This document shows, in pieces, positions 20,419 to 28,556 of a stretch of DNA of 64,000 bases (its first letter is position 1; every line of letters begins with the position of its first letter). The stretch comes from Euclidia mi. Taxonomy: Eukaryota > Arthropoda > Insecta > Lepidoptera > Erebidae. A program made the position numbers and the translations under genes. The stretch covers positions 54,315,183 through 54,379,182 of the forward strand of contig OX123182.2 of the NCBI GenBank assembly GCA_944739405.2, given 5' to 3'. Below the pieces are notes generated by a model. That model was given only the letters and a program-made list of their open reading frames with translations. It had not been told where the DNA came from and searched no databases.

Positions 20419-20766
20419 TACAGGGTGTCCAGTAAGAAAGTTCACTTTTTGATTTAAGAAAAAACTACTAAGATAATTAATACAAAATATTTATTTAACA
20501 TACAAATATTAAGAAACTCAGCGGGTTTATTTTTTGAATAATATTCCGTCCAAATGTTTGCCATCTCTTCGTACACACTCTTTTAATCGGACACGCAAAT
20601 TTTCAAACACTTTCTTGCAAAGTTGCGGGGAGATATTATTTATTTCTTGGCGAATATTTTCTTTCAGCGCCGCTATAGTTTGTGGCTTGTTTGAATAAAC
20701 TTTTGACTTCAAATAGCCCCACAGAAAATAATCACATGGAGTGTTATATGCATTTATAGTATACAA
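20419..20766 (-). mobile_element. mariner/Tc1-type transposon, 3' end remnant
   Basis: At 20421 the inverted-repeat-like sequence cagggtgtccagtaagaaag begins right after a TA dinucleotide (20419-20420), as expected for a mariner target site. The transposase C-terminus follows on the minus strand. The other end and most of the transposase are gone. Confidence 0.7.
20527..20766 (-). pseudogene. mariner-like transposase C-terminal fragment
   Basis: The 79-residue frame reads NTPCDYFLWGYLKSKVY, NKPQTIAALKENIRQEI and CVRRDGKHLDGILFKK, the end of a mariner-like transposase where the last catalytic acidic residue precedes the P-C-D-Y motif. The sequence before that motif is altered (N-A-Y-N instead of the usual S-P-D-L). 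The first two catalytic aspartates lie in the missing part. The fragment ends just inside the terminal repeat. Confidence 0.75.
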
Positions 20767-20808
20767 ATAGATTTTGTCGTCAGTGGTATGTATTAAGCAG
20801 ACTCATAA

Positions 20809-21690
20809 TCTTAATATATAAAATCCATGCGTTACTGACTGACTGTCAGACACGCTACAGCCGAAACTACAGCTCACAAGAATATAAAATTTAGCTTTTA
20901 TGTTTTTTAAAGAGGGTAGGGTAGCACTAAGAAAGGCTTTTTGGAAATTCCACCCCTAAGGGGGTAAAACTGGGGGTCAAAATTTGTATGAAACTTTTTA
21001 TTCCTTCAATGGATTGACTCTAAACTTTGTATATTAATTCCTCAAACGACGATAGTGAAAACCAAGAATAATTTTTCTGGAAATTCCTCCCCTAAGTGAA
21101 CACTAAGAATTATTTTTTCGGGAATTTCACCCCTAAGAGGGTAAGATAGAGTGTCAAAGTTTGTTTGTAACTTTTTATTCCTTTAATGGATTGACGTCAA
21201 ACTTTGTATATTGGTTCCTCAAATAACGATAGTGAAAACTGAGAATTTGTTTTTTGAACATTCCTACCCTCAGGGGGTAAGATAGGAGTTCAAAGTGTGT
21301 ATTAAACGAAACTTATTATTCCTTTAGTGGATTGACTTCAAACTTTGTATATTTTATTCTCCAATGCCGAAAGTGAACACTAAGAATTCGTTTTTTCTTT
21401 TATTGCTACCCTCAGGGGGTAAGATAGGGGTCAAAGTGTGTATGAAACTTATTATTTCTTTCCTCAAATTATGTTAGTGAACACCAAGAAACGAATTTTC
21501 GAAGTCATTTCCCTATGAGGCTTAAGAAATGGTGTCCTATTTTCTAATATAAAAAAACTCCTCAAGTGACGTTATTGAATTCATCACTAAAACGGGGAGT
21601 TCAAAAAAGGGGTCCCAGTTTGTATGAGACTTTTAATTCCTTCACTTGATTTTTTTTCATCGTCCCTGATTTGCATTTAATTTTAGTTTT
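20809..21690 (+). mobile_element. Helitron-like non-autonomous element with internal repeats
   Basis: It begins tcttaatatataaaatcc after an A, then gcgttactgactgactg, cacgctacagccgaaact and further blocks shared with 41206, 44874 and 48218. An A then TC start is the Helitron rule. No CTAG end is visible on the right; the element runs into degenerate repeats and a hairpin. Confidence 0.6.
20925..21650 (+). repeat. Degenerate tandem repeats of about 140-180 bp
   Basis: The block order (cctaagggggtaa, ggtcaaa, aaactt...attcctt, tggattgac, aaactttgtata, cctcaaa, agtgaa...aagaa) recurs at least three times. The anchor aactttgtata occurs near 21023, 21200 and 21341. The units decay towards the right. 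Confidence 0.75.
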
Positions 21691-21692
21691 AG

Positions 21693-21746
21693 TTAGTGAA
21701 GATGAAGAGCGCTTAGATTAGTCTAAGCGCTCTTCATCTTCACTAA
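21693..21746. repeat. 25-bp perfect hairpin with 4-base loop
   Basis: Left arm 21693-21717 (ttagtgaagatgaagagcgc then ttaga) is the exact reverse complement of right arm 21722-21746, with TTAG as loop. The outer A/T tract extends pairing by about five more bases after one mismatch. The core is GC-richer than its surroundings. Confidence 0.95.
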
Positions 21747-21849
21747 TTAAAATGTGGGATGATTCTTTATATGACCAATATAAGCCAAAATACTTAGAAC
21801 CGTTATTTTGCTATTTTCATTTATTTTTAAGCAGGTAAGCACTTTTTAT

Positions 21850-22110
21850 CAGTTATCTGCTTTGTCCAACTGCTGACTAAGACTATCCGTGTGGTGACGG
21901 ATTGTCACCACCCCATATCATCCCATGGGTGTCGTAAGAGCCGACAGAGGGAGCATATTATGCAGAAAACAGCACTGTAAGAGATGGAAAACTTGATACA
22001 AATCCTATACCAACCCGTTTGGCCAGCGTGGTATAGTAGGCCAATTCCTCCTTTCAAAGGAGAGGCCTAGTCCAGCAGTAGACTGATAAAGGCTGATGAT
22101 GATGATGACT
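21850..22110 (+). repeat. SINE / LINE 3' end with TGATGATGA tail
   Basis: Contains catcccatgggtgtcgtaag, ccaacccgtttggccagcg, gaggcctagtccagcagtag and the tail ggctgatgatgatgatga. This ordered set is a very common retroposon 3' end in Lepidoptera. No ORF. Confidence 0.7.
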
Positions 22111-22400
22111 AAGACTTCTCTCATTTCTTTAACCTAAAACAGTAAGAAAGGGTTTTTGAACTTGGATAATTTATTTTACATTTTTTACAATGTCGCTGAG
22201 ATAAACAAATGTATACTGCGACGGAATTCTTGACTCATTGATTTTTAACAAGCTTTTGCAAGCAGCTACGCCTAAATGAAATTTTCATAGTTTGTTCGAG
22301 AGTTTTCATGAATCATAAGTAAAATATACATCTAAATCGATTCAGCCATTTTTTTGATTACCCTGTGTCTAGAATTACCGTAGGCTTACTGGGAATTGGT
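22111..22400. other. Left flank of the BEL/Pao array, nothing recognised
   Basis: AT-rich sequence ending gggaattggt directly before the LTR terminus at 22401. Confidence 0.4.
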
Positions 22401-22480
22401 TGTAGGCACAGTGGAAGCTAATTTATATTCATCCAGTTGTCCTAAAGCAATCAAATGTCTGACATATATTGCTGAGATTC

Positions 22481-23008
22481 TCAGCGATGACAAATTATAG
22501 GGATGGGACGAGGCAAGGAGATCTCGTTGACGGCAGGAAGCGAGGATACAAAAGAGGTCCATTCCTCAACAAGAGTGCCGTGCAGAGGTTCGTCCCAGGT
22601 CAATCCTGCTGTCCAAAGCTTCTGCAAGAAGCATTTTGCCCAAAATATAATTGGACAGATCCAACCGTTCGGATCAAAGGTTCTGGCGACAGTAGACAAT
22701 ACGAGACGTTTAGTCCAAGAACACGGCAATTTCAAGTCTACGTTATATGTAAAGATGTCTTGGACTGGTCTGTACTGAACGCCGAGAACAGCCATCATGG
22801 CGTGGTTGTCAACAATCTCAAATAGATGTGGATCTTGCTGATGATCCTCTGGCAAGCCTTCCAAAAGCGCTGGTGAGTTGGAAATCCATTTACGCAACTC
22901 ATAACCAGCGGAGGCCAAAATACCTATTAATTCGTCCCGCAGGAGGATCGCCTCGTCCACTGTGGAGGCGCCCAAGCAAATGTCATCGACGTAAATATCG
23001 TCTTTCAA
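22481..23008 (-). pseudogene. Unit A RT palm/thumb, truncated
   Basis: Starts at the YVDD block (KDDIYVDDICLGAS), runs through thumb sequence to LPRPI, and then reads out of frame into LTR sequence (last residues after about 165 are not BEL). It differs from the other units at two residues of the segment N-H-A-M-M-A-V-L-G. RNase H is missing. Confidence 0.9.
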
Positions 23009-23331
23009 GATGGCGGAGGCTCGTGGGAAACGTAGGCCCTCGCGGTCTGCGAGCTCCCAAAGAGAACTATTGCCAAGTAGGGGCTTGACCTTAACCCGTA
23101 CGTATTAGTGTTGAGCTCGTAGACGACCATGGGATCACGAGGAGACTCTCTCCAAAGGATCAGCTGGAAACGACGGTCATCAGGGTGGATAATCGTCTGC
23201 CTAAACATCATTTTTATATCGGCCACAAAGACAACCTGATGTCGTCGGAAGCTGGTGTTTTTATATTCATCCAGTTGTCCCAAAGCAATCAAATGTCTGA
23301 CATATATTGCTGAGATTCTCAGCGATGACAA
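23005..23331 (-). pseudogene. Unit A LTR-RT fusion frame
   Basis: A 108-residue frame whose first about 24 residues (from MSSLRISAIY) are encoded by LTR sequence and whose remainder is RT: VFVADIKMMFRQ holds the first catalytic aspartate, YGLRSSPYLAI the motif before the palm. It shifts frame after YLAI, about 70 bases before the YVDD codons, so the C-terminal 19 residues are missense. The same frame is present in all six units. Confidence 0.85.
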
Positions 23332-23830
23332 ATTATAATGTAGTTATATGAAAATTTTACCTTATATCTCCTGGTGATGTTCTTGAATGGACCTAAGATT
23401 AACTCACAATTTTGGGCAAAATAACAAGAGAATCGAATAGATACCAGTCTCCAGTTTAGCGTAGTCCTTCTCCTCGGGCACCAATTAGGAATTCACACAC
23501 GTGTTTTACAAAAGTTCAATATTTCACAAATTATCACAAACTTTGCCGGAAGTCAAAGGCGGCAATTACGTATTAAGTTAATTACAAGTTGATTCAATTC
23601 GCGTTAATTCAAAAGGCGATCAATTTATTATAATATTACAACGGAGACAACCCAAAACCGGCGTGTTAATTTTTTAAGGCGGGAACGAAGTCACAGTTCA
23701 GTGTGACCATTGTCAGAAATTTTCAATTGACTAAACAAAATGTTACTCAATCGATCTAATCGATTTGACTTATAATAAAAACTAATTCTATTTCAAACAT
23801 CCACCCGCCCCGGACCGGCCTACCGGTCCG

Positions 23831-25159
23831 CTAATCGTTTGGTAGACGTGACAATGTTGCAACCGCTCTCCTCAGAATCGAACCGTCCACCAAGACCTCA
23901 GGAAATCGGGGAACTCCATCAGCCCCAGTTACCAAACGAAGGATGCGCCCCCTGCGCCATCTGAGTGGCGGAAGGTTAGCCTCCTTGATCAAAACGAGGT
24001 CACCAATCTTGGGTGGATCGGTCTTGTCGGTCCACTTAACGCGTTGCTGGAGTATGTGCAAATATTCCAAATTCCAGCGTTTCCAAAAGCTCTGAGTAAT
24101 CTGGCGTACCAATTCAAAGCGCGAGAGACGACCAGGTCTCGTATCAATGTAGGGGTACTCAGGCAAGGCGACAAGTGGGCGACCAATCAAAAAATGGCCC
24201 GGCGTAAGGGCCTCCAAATCATTCGGATCTGAGGAGATCGGGCACAACGGCCGAGAGTTCAAAACGGCCTCGATCTTACAAAACACAGTTGCGAGTTCCT
24301 CAAATGTAAGGACAGATTCACCGATTGTCCTGCGCAAGTGTGTTTTGGCCGATTTTACGGCGGCCTCAAATATACCACCCCAGTGTGGATAATTTGGTGG
24401 GGAAAACAACCAATTTATCCCACGTCGGGCAAGCCTATCACCTATATCAGCTTTGTTGGTTTCAAGGAAATTAACAACATCATTCAAATAATTATAGGTG
24501 CCCTTGAAGTTAGTGCCGCAGTCAGAGCGGATCAAGGAAGGCAGCCCCCTGCGGGATACAAATCTGTCAAATATGGCTACAAACGCCTCGGTCGTAAGCG
24601 AGGAGACCAGTTCTAAGTGTACGGCCTTTGTGGAGAGACAAACAAAAACACACAAGTAGGCCTTAACAGTCTTGCTGTTTCGAAGTGTCGACGTTTTCAC
24701 CAAAAAGGGACCAGCGAAGTCCGTGCCAACACCGTCAAACGTCCTACTCTCCGTTACGCGATCTGCCGGTAAGTCTCCCATCAAGGGCTGCATGGTAGAA
24801 GCCTTGAGCTTATAGCAAGGGATGCAGCGAAAGACTACACTCCGAATAATTCTTCGGGCAGACAAGATCCAAAATTCGCGTTGCAAAATGGCCAACAAAG
24901 CATTACAACCAGCATGCAAATTTTGAAGGTGACGGTCAGTTACCAACAAGCGTACCAAATGACCGTCCTTAGGTAACAACAGGGGGTGACGTGCCCCGTA
25001 AGGGAGGTTGGCGTTCTTGAGACGCCCTCCAACGCGCAAGAGACCCGTATCGTCCAAAAAGGGGTTCAATTTAGAGACAGCTCCCGACAATTTCGATCTC
25101 CCTGATTTAAGGATAGCAATCTCCTTTTCAAATGCGCCAATTGCACAGAACGAACCCAA
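23831..25159 (-). CDS. Unit B BEL/Pao integrase (442 aa)
   Basis: The open frame begins a little upstream of the integrase proper. Zinc-binding residues H77, H82, C112 and C115 (DRHLQNLHAG, CIPC) are followed by the core: D147 in GTDFAGPF, D213 in RSDCGTNF and E265 in GGIFEAAV. The C-terminal DNA-binding part has VLIKEANLPPLRWRRGRI, typical of BEL/Pao. All catalytic residues are intact. It lies one frame away from the RT-RNase H frame and overlaps it by 94 bases, so it would need frameshifting or is simply broken. Unlike the other units it has I where they have T in FVA-I-FDRF. Stop at 23831. Confidence 0.9.
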   Translation of the reverse strand: MGSFCAIGAFEKEIAILKSGRSKLSGAVSKLNPFLDDTGLLRVGGRLKNANLPYGARHPLLLPKDGHLVRLLVTDRHLQNLHAGCNALLAILQREFWILSARRIIRSVVFRCIPCYKLKASTMQPLMGDLPADRVTESRTFDGVGTDFAGPFLVKTSTLRNSKTVKAYLCVFVCLSTKAVHLELVSSLTTEAFVAIFDRFVSRRGLPSLIRSDCGTNFKGTYNYLNDVVNFLETNKADIGDRLARRGINWLFSPPNYPHWGGIFEAAVKSAKTHLRRTIGESVLTFEELATVFCKIEAVLNSRPLCPISSDPNDLEALTPGHFLIGRPLVALPEYPYIDTRPGRLSRFELVRQITQSFWKRWNLEYLHILQQRVKWTDKTDPPKIGDLVLIKEANLPPLRWRRGRILRLVTGADGVPRFPEVLVDGSILRRAVATLSRLPND

Positions 25160-26403
25160 AAGGTGAGGGACTCCTGTCGTTCCTGTGGTGAGATAAACGG
25201 TGTCAGTCGTTTCTGTTGTGGGTGCCTAAGATTAAAAACAAAACGCTTTATCCAAGCAGTGACACCTAACAACTTGTCGAGGGAGCTGTAACGATTCAAC
25301 AAAAAATCGGGGTCGAAGGCGCATTCTACCTTCTCAAGAGCGAGTGTTCGTAGACCCGGCAAATTAGAAATATTCAAAACTGGCGTTCGAGGCCAATCAG
25401 TTTCTGGTCGACTCAACCATTCCGGACCCCACCACAGCGAATGACCTATCAAGCTAGGAGTCAAGCATCCGCGCGAGGCACAATCAGCGGGGTTGAGCTC
25501 ACCTGGCACGTGTCTCCAAACAAGTTTGACTTCGGATTTCTGGATTTGGGAAACGCGATTAGCAACAAATACCTCCAAGGTGTGGACAGAAGCCTTCAAC
25601 CAACAGAGAACAATTTGGCTGTCTGTCCAGGCGTAGGTCCCACTAATACAAATGCTTCTACCCAAAGTACAAGACACGTGGTTCAATAAGCGTACGAGTA
25701 GTGCTGCTCCCGAGAGCTCCAATTTCGGAATGGTCAAAGATGACCGAAGGGGTGCAACCTTGCTCTTCGCCATGATCAGGGAAACTCTCACCTGACCTGA
25801 GGCACTAACTGTGCGCAAGTACACCACGGCCGCGTGACCACGCTCCGAGGCATCACAAAACCCGTGAAGGGTGGCCTTGTACTTCCCGGGAGGAAGGATG
25901 GGACGAGGCAAGAAGATTTCGTTAACGGCAGGAAGTGAGGATACAAAAGAGGTCCATTCCTCAACAAGAGTGCCGTGCAGAGGTTCGTCCCAGGTCAATC
26001 CTGCTGTCCAAAGTTTCTGCAAGAAGCATTTTGCCCAAAATATAATTGGACAGATCCAACCGTTCGGATCAAAGGTTCTGGCGACAGTAGACAATACGAG
26101 ACGTTTAGTCCAAGAACACGGCAATTTCAAGTCTACGTTATATGTAAATATGTCTTGGACTGGTCTGTACTGAACGCCGGGAACAGCCATAATGGCGGGG
26201 TTGTCAACAATCTCAAATAGATGTGGATCTTGCTGATGATCCTCTGGCAAGCCTTCCAAAAGCGCTGGTGAGTTGGAAATCCATTTACGCAACTCATAAC
26301 CAGCGGAGGCCAAAATACCTATCAATTCGTCCCGCAGGAGGATCGCCTCGTCCACTGTGGAGGCGCCCAAGCAAATGTCATCGACGTAAATATCGTCTTT
26401 CAA
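25066..26403 (-). CDS. Unit B RT palm and RNase H (445 aa)
   Basis: The frame starts four residues before the catalytic YVDD (residues 6-9). RNase H motifs follow at HGFCDAS (D184), KLELSG (E229), WTDSQIV (D261) and GELNPADCASRG (D307), complete for BEL/Pao. A C-terminal linker leads towards integrase. The last 17 residues are missense after a frameshift near 25125-25135. The upstream RT half is in another frame (26400-26726). This part would synthesise DNA and degrade the RNA template. The Met used is internal to the RT domain and is not a natural start. Confidence 0.9.
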   Translation of the reverse strand: MKDDIYVDDICLGASTVDEAILLRDELIGILASAGYELRKWISNSPALLEGLPEDHQQDPHLFEIVDNPAIMAVPGVQYRPVQDIFTYNVDLKLPCSWTKRLVLSTVARTFDPNGWICPIIFWAKCFLQKLWTAGLTWDEPLHGTLVEEWTSFVSSLPAVNEIFLPRPILPPGKYKATLHGFCDASERGHAAVVYLRTVSASGQVRVSLIMAKSKVAPLRSSLTIPKLELSGAALLVRLLNHVSCTLGRSICISGTYAWTDSQIVLCWLKASVHTLEVFVANRVSQIQKSEVKLVWRHVPGELNPADCASRGCLTPSLIGHSLWWGPEWLSRPETDWPRTPVLNISNLPGLRTLALEKVECAFDPDFLLNRYSSLDKLLGVTAWIKRFVFNLRHPQQKRLTPFISPQERQESLTFWVRSVQLAHLKRRLLSLNQGDRNCRELSLN

Positions 26404-26726
26404 GATGGCGGAGGCTCGTGGGAAACGTAGGCCCTCGCGGTCTGCGAGCTCCCAAAGAGAACTATTGCCAAGTAGGGGCTTGACCTTAACCCGTACGTAT
26501 TAGTGTTGAGCTCGTAGACGACCATGGGATCACGAGGAGACTCTCTCCAAAGGATCAGCTGGAAACGACGGTCATCAGGGTGGATAATCGTCTGCCTAAA
26601 CATCATTTTTATATCGGCCACAAAGACAACCTGATGTCGTCGGAAGCTGGTGTTTTTATATTCATCCAGTTGTCCTAAAGCAATCAAATGTCTGACATAT
26701 ATTGCTGAGATTCTCAGCGATGACAA
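26400..26726 (-). pseudogene. Unit B LTR-RT fusion frame
   Basis: Same 108-residue arrangement as in unit A: LTR-encoded N-terminus, RT motif with VFVADIKMMFRQ and a frameshift just upstream of the YVDD box. It overlaps the next frame by 4 bases. Confidence 0.85.
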
Positions 26727-27227
26727 ATTATAATGTAGTTATATGAAAATTTTACCTTATATCTCCTGGTGATGTTCTTGAATGGACCTATAAGATTAAC
26801 TCACAATTTTGGCCAAAATAACAAGAGAATCGAATAGATACCAGTCTCCAGTTTAGCGTAGTCCTTCTCCTCGGGCACCAATCAGGAATTCACACACGTG
26901 TTTTACAAAAGTTCAATATTTCACAAATTATCACAAACTTTGCCGGAAGTCAAAGGCGGCAATTACGTATTAAGTTAATTACAAGTTGATTCAATTCGCG
27001 TTAATTCAAAAGGCGATCAATTTATTATAATATTACAACGGAGACAGCCCAAAACCGGCGTGTTAATTTTTCAAGGCGGGAACGAAGTCACAGTTCAGTG
27101 TGACCATTGTCAGAAATTTTCAATTGACTAAACAAAATGTTACTCAATCGATCTAATCGATTTGACTTATAATAAAAACTAATTCTATTTCAAACATCCA
27201 CCCGCCCCGGACCGGCCTACCGGTCCG

Positions 27228-28556
27228 CTAATCGGTTGGTAGACGTGACAATGTTGCAACCGCTCTCCTCAGAATCGAACCGTCCACCAAGACCTCAGGA
27301 AATCGGGGAACTCCATCAGCCCCAGTTACCAAACGAAGGATGCGCCCCCTGCGCCATCTGAGTGGCGGAAGGTTAGCCTCCTTGATCAAAACGAGGTCAC
27401 CAATCTTGGGTGGATCGGTCTTGTCGGTCCACTTAACGCGTTGCTGGAGTATGTGCAAATATTCCAAATTCCAGCGTTTCCAAAAGCTCTGAGTAATCTG
27501 GCGTACCAATTCAAAGCGCGAGAGACGACCAGGTCTCGTATCAATGTAGGGGTACTCAGGCAAGGCGACAAGTGGGCGACCAATCAAAAAATGGCCCGGC
27601 GTAAGGGCCTCCAAATCATTCGGATCTGAGGAGATCGGGCACAACGGCCGAGAGTTCAAAACGGCCTCGATCTTACAAAACACAGTTGCGAGTTCCTCAA
27701 ATGTAAGGACAGATTCACCGATTGTCCTGCGCAAGTGTGTTTTGGCCGATTTTACGGCGGCCTCAAATATACCACCCCAGTGTGGATAATTTGGTGGGGA
27801 AAACAACCAATTTATCCCACGTCGGGCAAGCCTATCACCTATATCAGCTTTGTTGGTTTCAAGGAAATTAACAACATCATTCAAATAATTATAGGTGCCC
27901 TTGAAGTTAGTGCCGCAGTCAGAGCGGATCAAGGAAGGCAGCCCCCTGCGGGATACAAATCTGTCAAATGTGGCTACAAACGCCTCGGTCGTAAGCGAGG
28001 AGACCAGTTCTAAGTGTACGGCCTTTGTGGAGAGACAAACAAAAACACACAAGTAGGCCTTAACAGTCTTGCTGTTTCGAAGTGTCGACGTTTTCACCAA
28101 AAAGGGACCAGCGAAGTCCGTGCCAACACCGTCAAACGTCCTACTCTCCGTTACGCGATCTGCCGGTAAGTCTCCCATCAAGGGCTGCATGGTAGAAGCC
28201 TTGAGCTTATAGCAAGGGATGCAGCGAAAGACTACACTCCGAATAATTCTTCGGGCAGACAAGATCCAAAATTCGCGTTGCAAAATGGCCAACAAAGCAT
28301 TACAACCAGCATGCAAATTTTGAAGGTGACGGTCAGTTACCAACAAGCGTACCAAATGACCGTCCTTAGGTAACAACAGGGGGTGACGTGCCCCGTAAGG
28401 GAGGTTGGCGTTCTTGAGACGCCCTCCAACGCGCAAGAGACCCGTATCGTCCAAAAAGGGGTTCAATTTAGAGACAGCTCCCGACAATTTCGATCTCCCT
28501 GATTTAAGGATAGCAATCTCCTTTTCAAATGCGCCAATTGCACAGAACGAACCCAA
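27228..28556 (-). CDS. Unit C BEL/Pao integrase (442 aa)
   Basis: Same layout as in unit B with zinc-binding H77/H82/C112/C115 and the D147, D213, E265 triad. It ends SRLPTD rather than SRLPND. Out of frame with the preceding RNase H frame. Confidence 0.9.
   Translation of the reverse strand: MGSFCAIGAFEKEIAILKSGRSKLSGAVSKLNPFLDDTGLLRVGGRLKNANLPYGARHPLLLPKDGHLVRLLVTDRHLQNLHAGCNALLAILQREFWILSARRIIRSVVFRCIPCYKLKASTMQPLMGDLPADRVTESRTFDGVGTDFAGPFLVKTSTLRNSKTVKAYLCVFVCLSTKAVHLELVSSLTTEAFVATFDRFVSRRGLPSLIRSDCGTNFKGTYNYLNDVVNFLETNKADIGDRLARRGINWLFSPPNYPHWGGIFEAAVKSAKTHLRRTIGESVLTFEELATVFCKIEAVLNSRPLCPISSDPNDLEALTPGHFLIGRPLVALPEYPYIDTRPGRLSRFELVRQITQSFWKRWNLEYLHILQQRVKWTDKTDPPKIGDLVLIKEANLPPLRWRRGRILRLVTGADGVPRFPEVLVDGSILRRAVATLSRLPTD

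Larger units (their letters stand above)
22401..23799 (-). mobile_element. Array unit A (partial)
   Basis: Leftmost and shortest unit. LTR 23260-23799 leads into RT, but the sequence stops at 22499, in the segment between RT and RNase H. There it is fused to the last 98 bases of an LTR (22401-22498), ending in the true LTR terminus. RNase H and integrase are deleted. Its LTR carries private changes, such as loss of TA at about 23392 and gggcaaaa for ggccaaaa. Confidence 0.9.
23800..27196 (-). mobile_element. Array unit B
   Basis: Full unit of 3397 bases: LTR 26655-27196, RT from 26654, integrase end at 23831 and a purine-rich tract complementary to 23800-23818 (ccggtccggggcgggtgga on the minus strand) beside the next LTR. 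The LTR lacks its last 30 or so bases, because it is joined directly to RT at a tttata microhomology. The LTR holds the palindrome gctgagattctcagc and a doubled aatcgat motif. Confidence 0.95.

Noticed and set aside
23490..23530. ttggtgcccgaggag in the array LTR (minus strand) as a primer-binding site
   Set aside because: It resembles a retroviral primer site, but the solo LTR shows that the LTR continues about 270 bases further to TGCCTACA, so this lies inside the LTR.
24338..24616. Plus-strand ORFs of 60-128 residues repeated in each array unit
   Set aside because: They lie antisense to conserved integrase and RT-RNase H frames, have no domain of their own and repeat only because the unit repeats.
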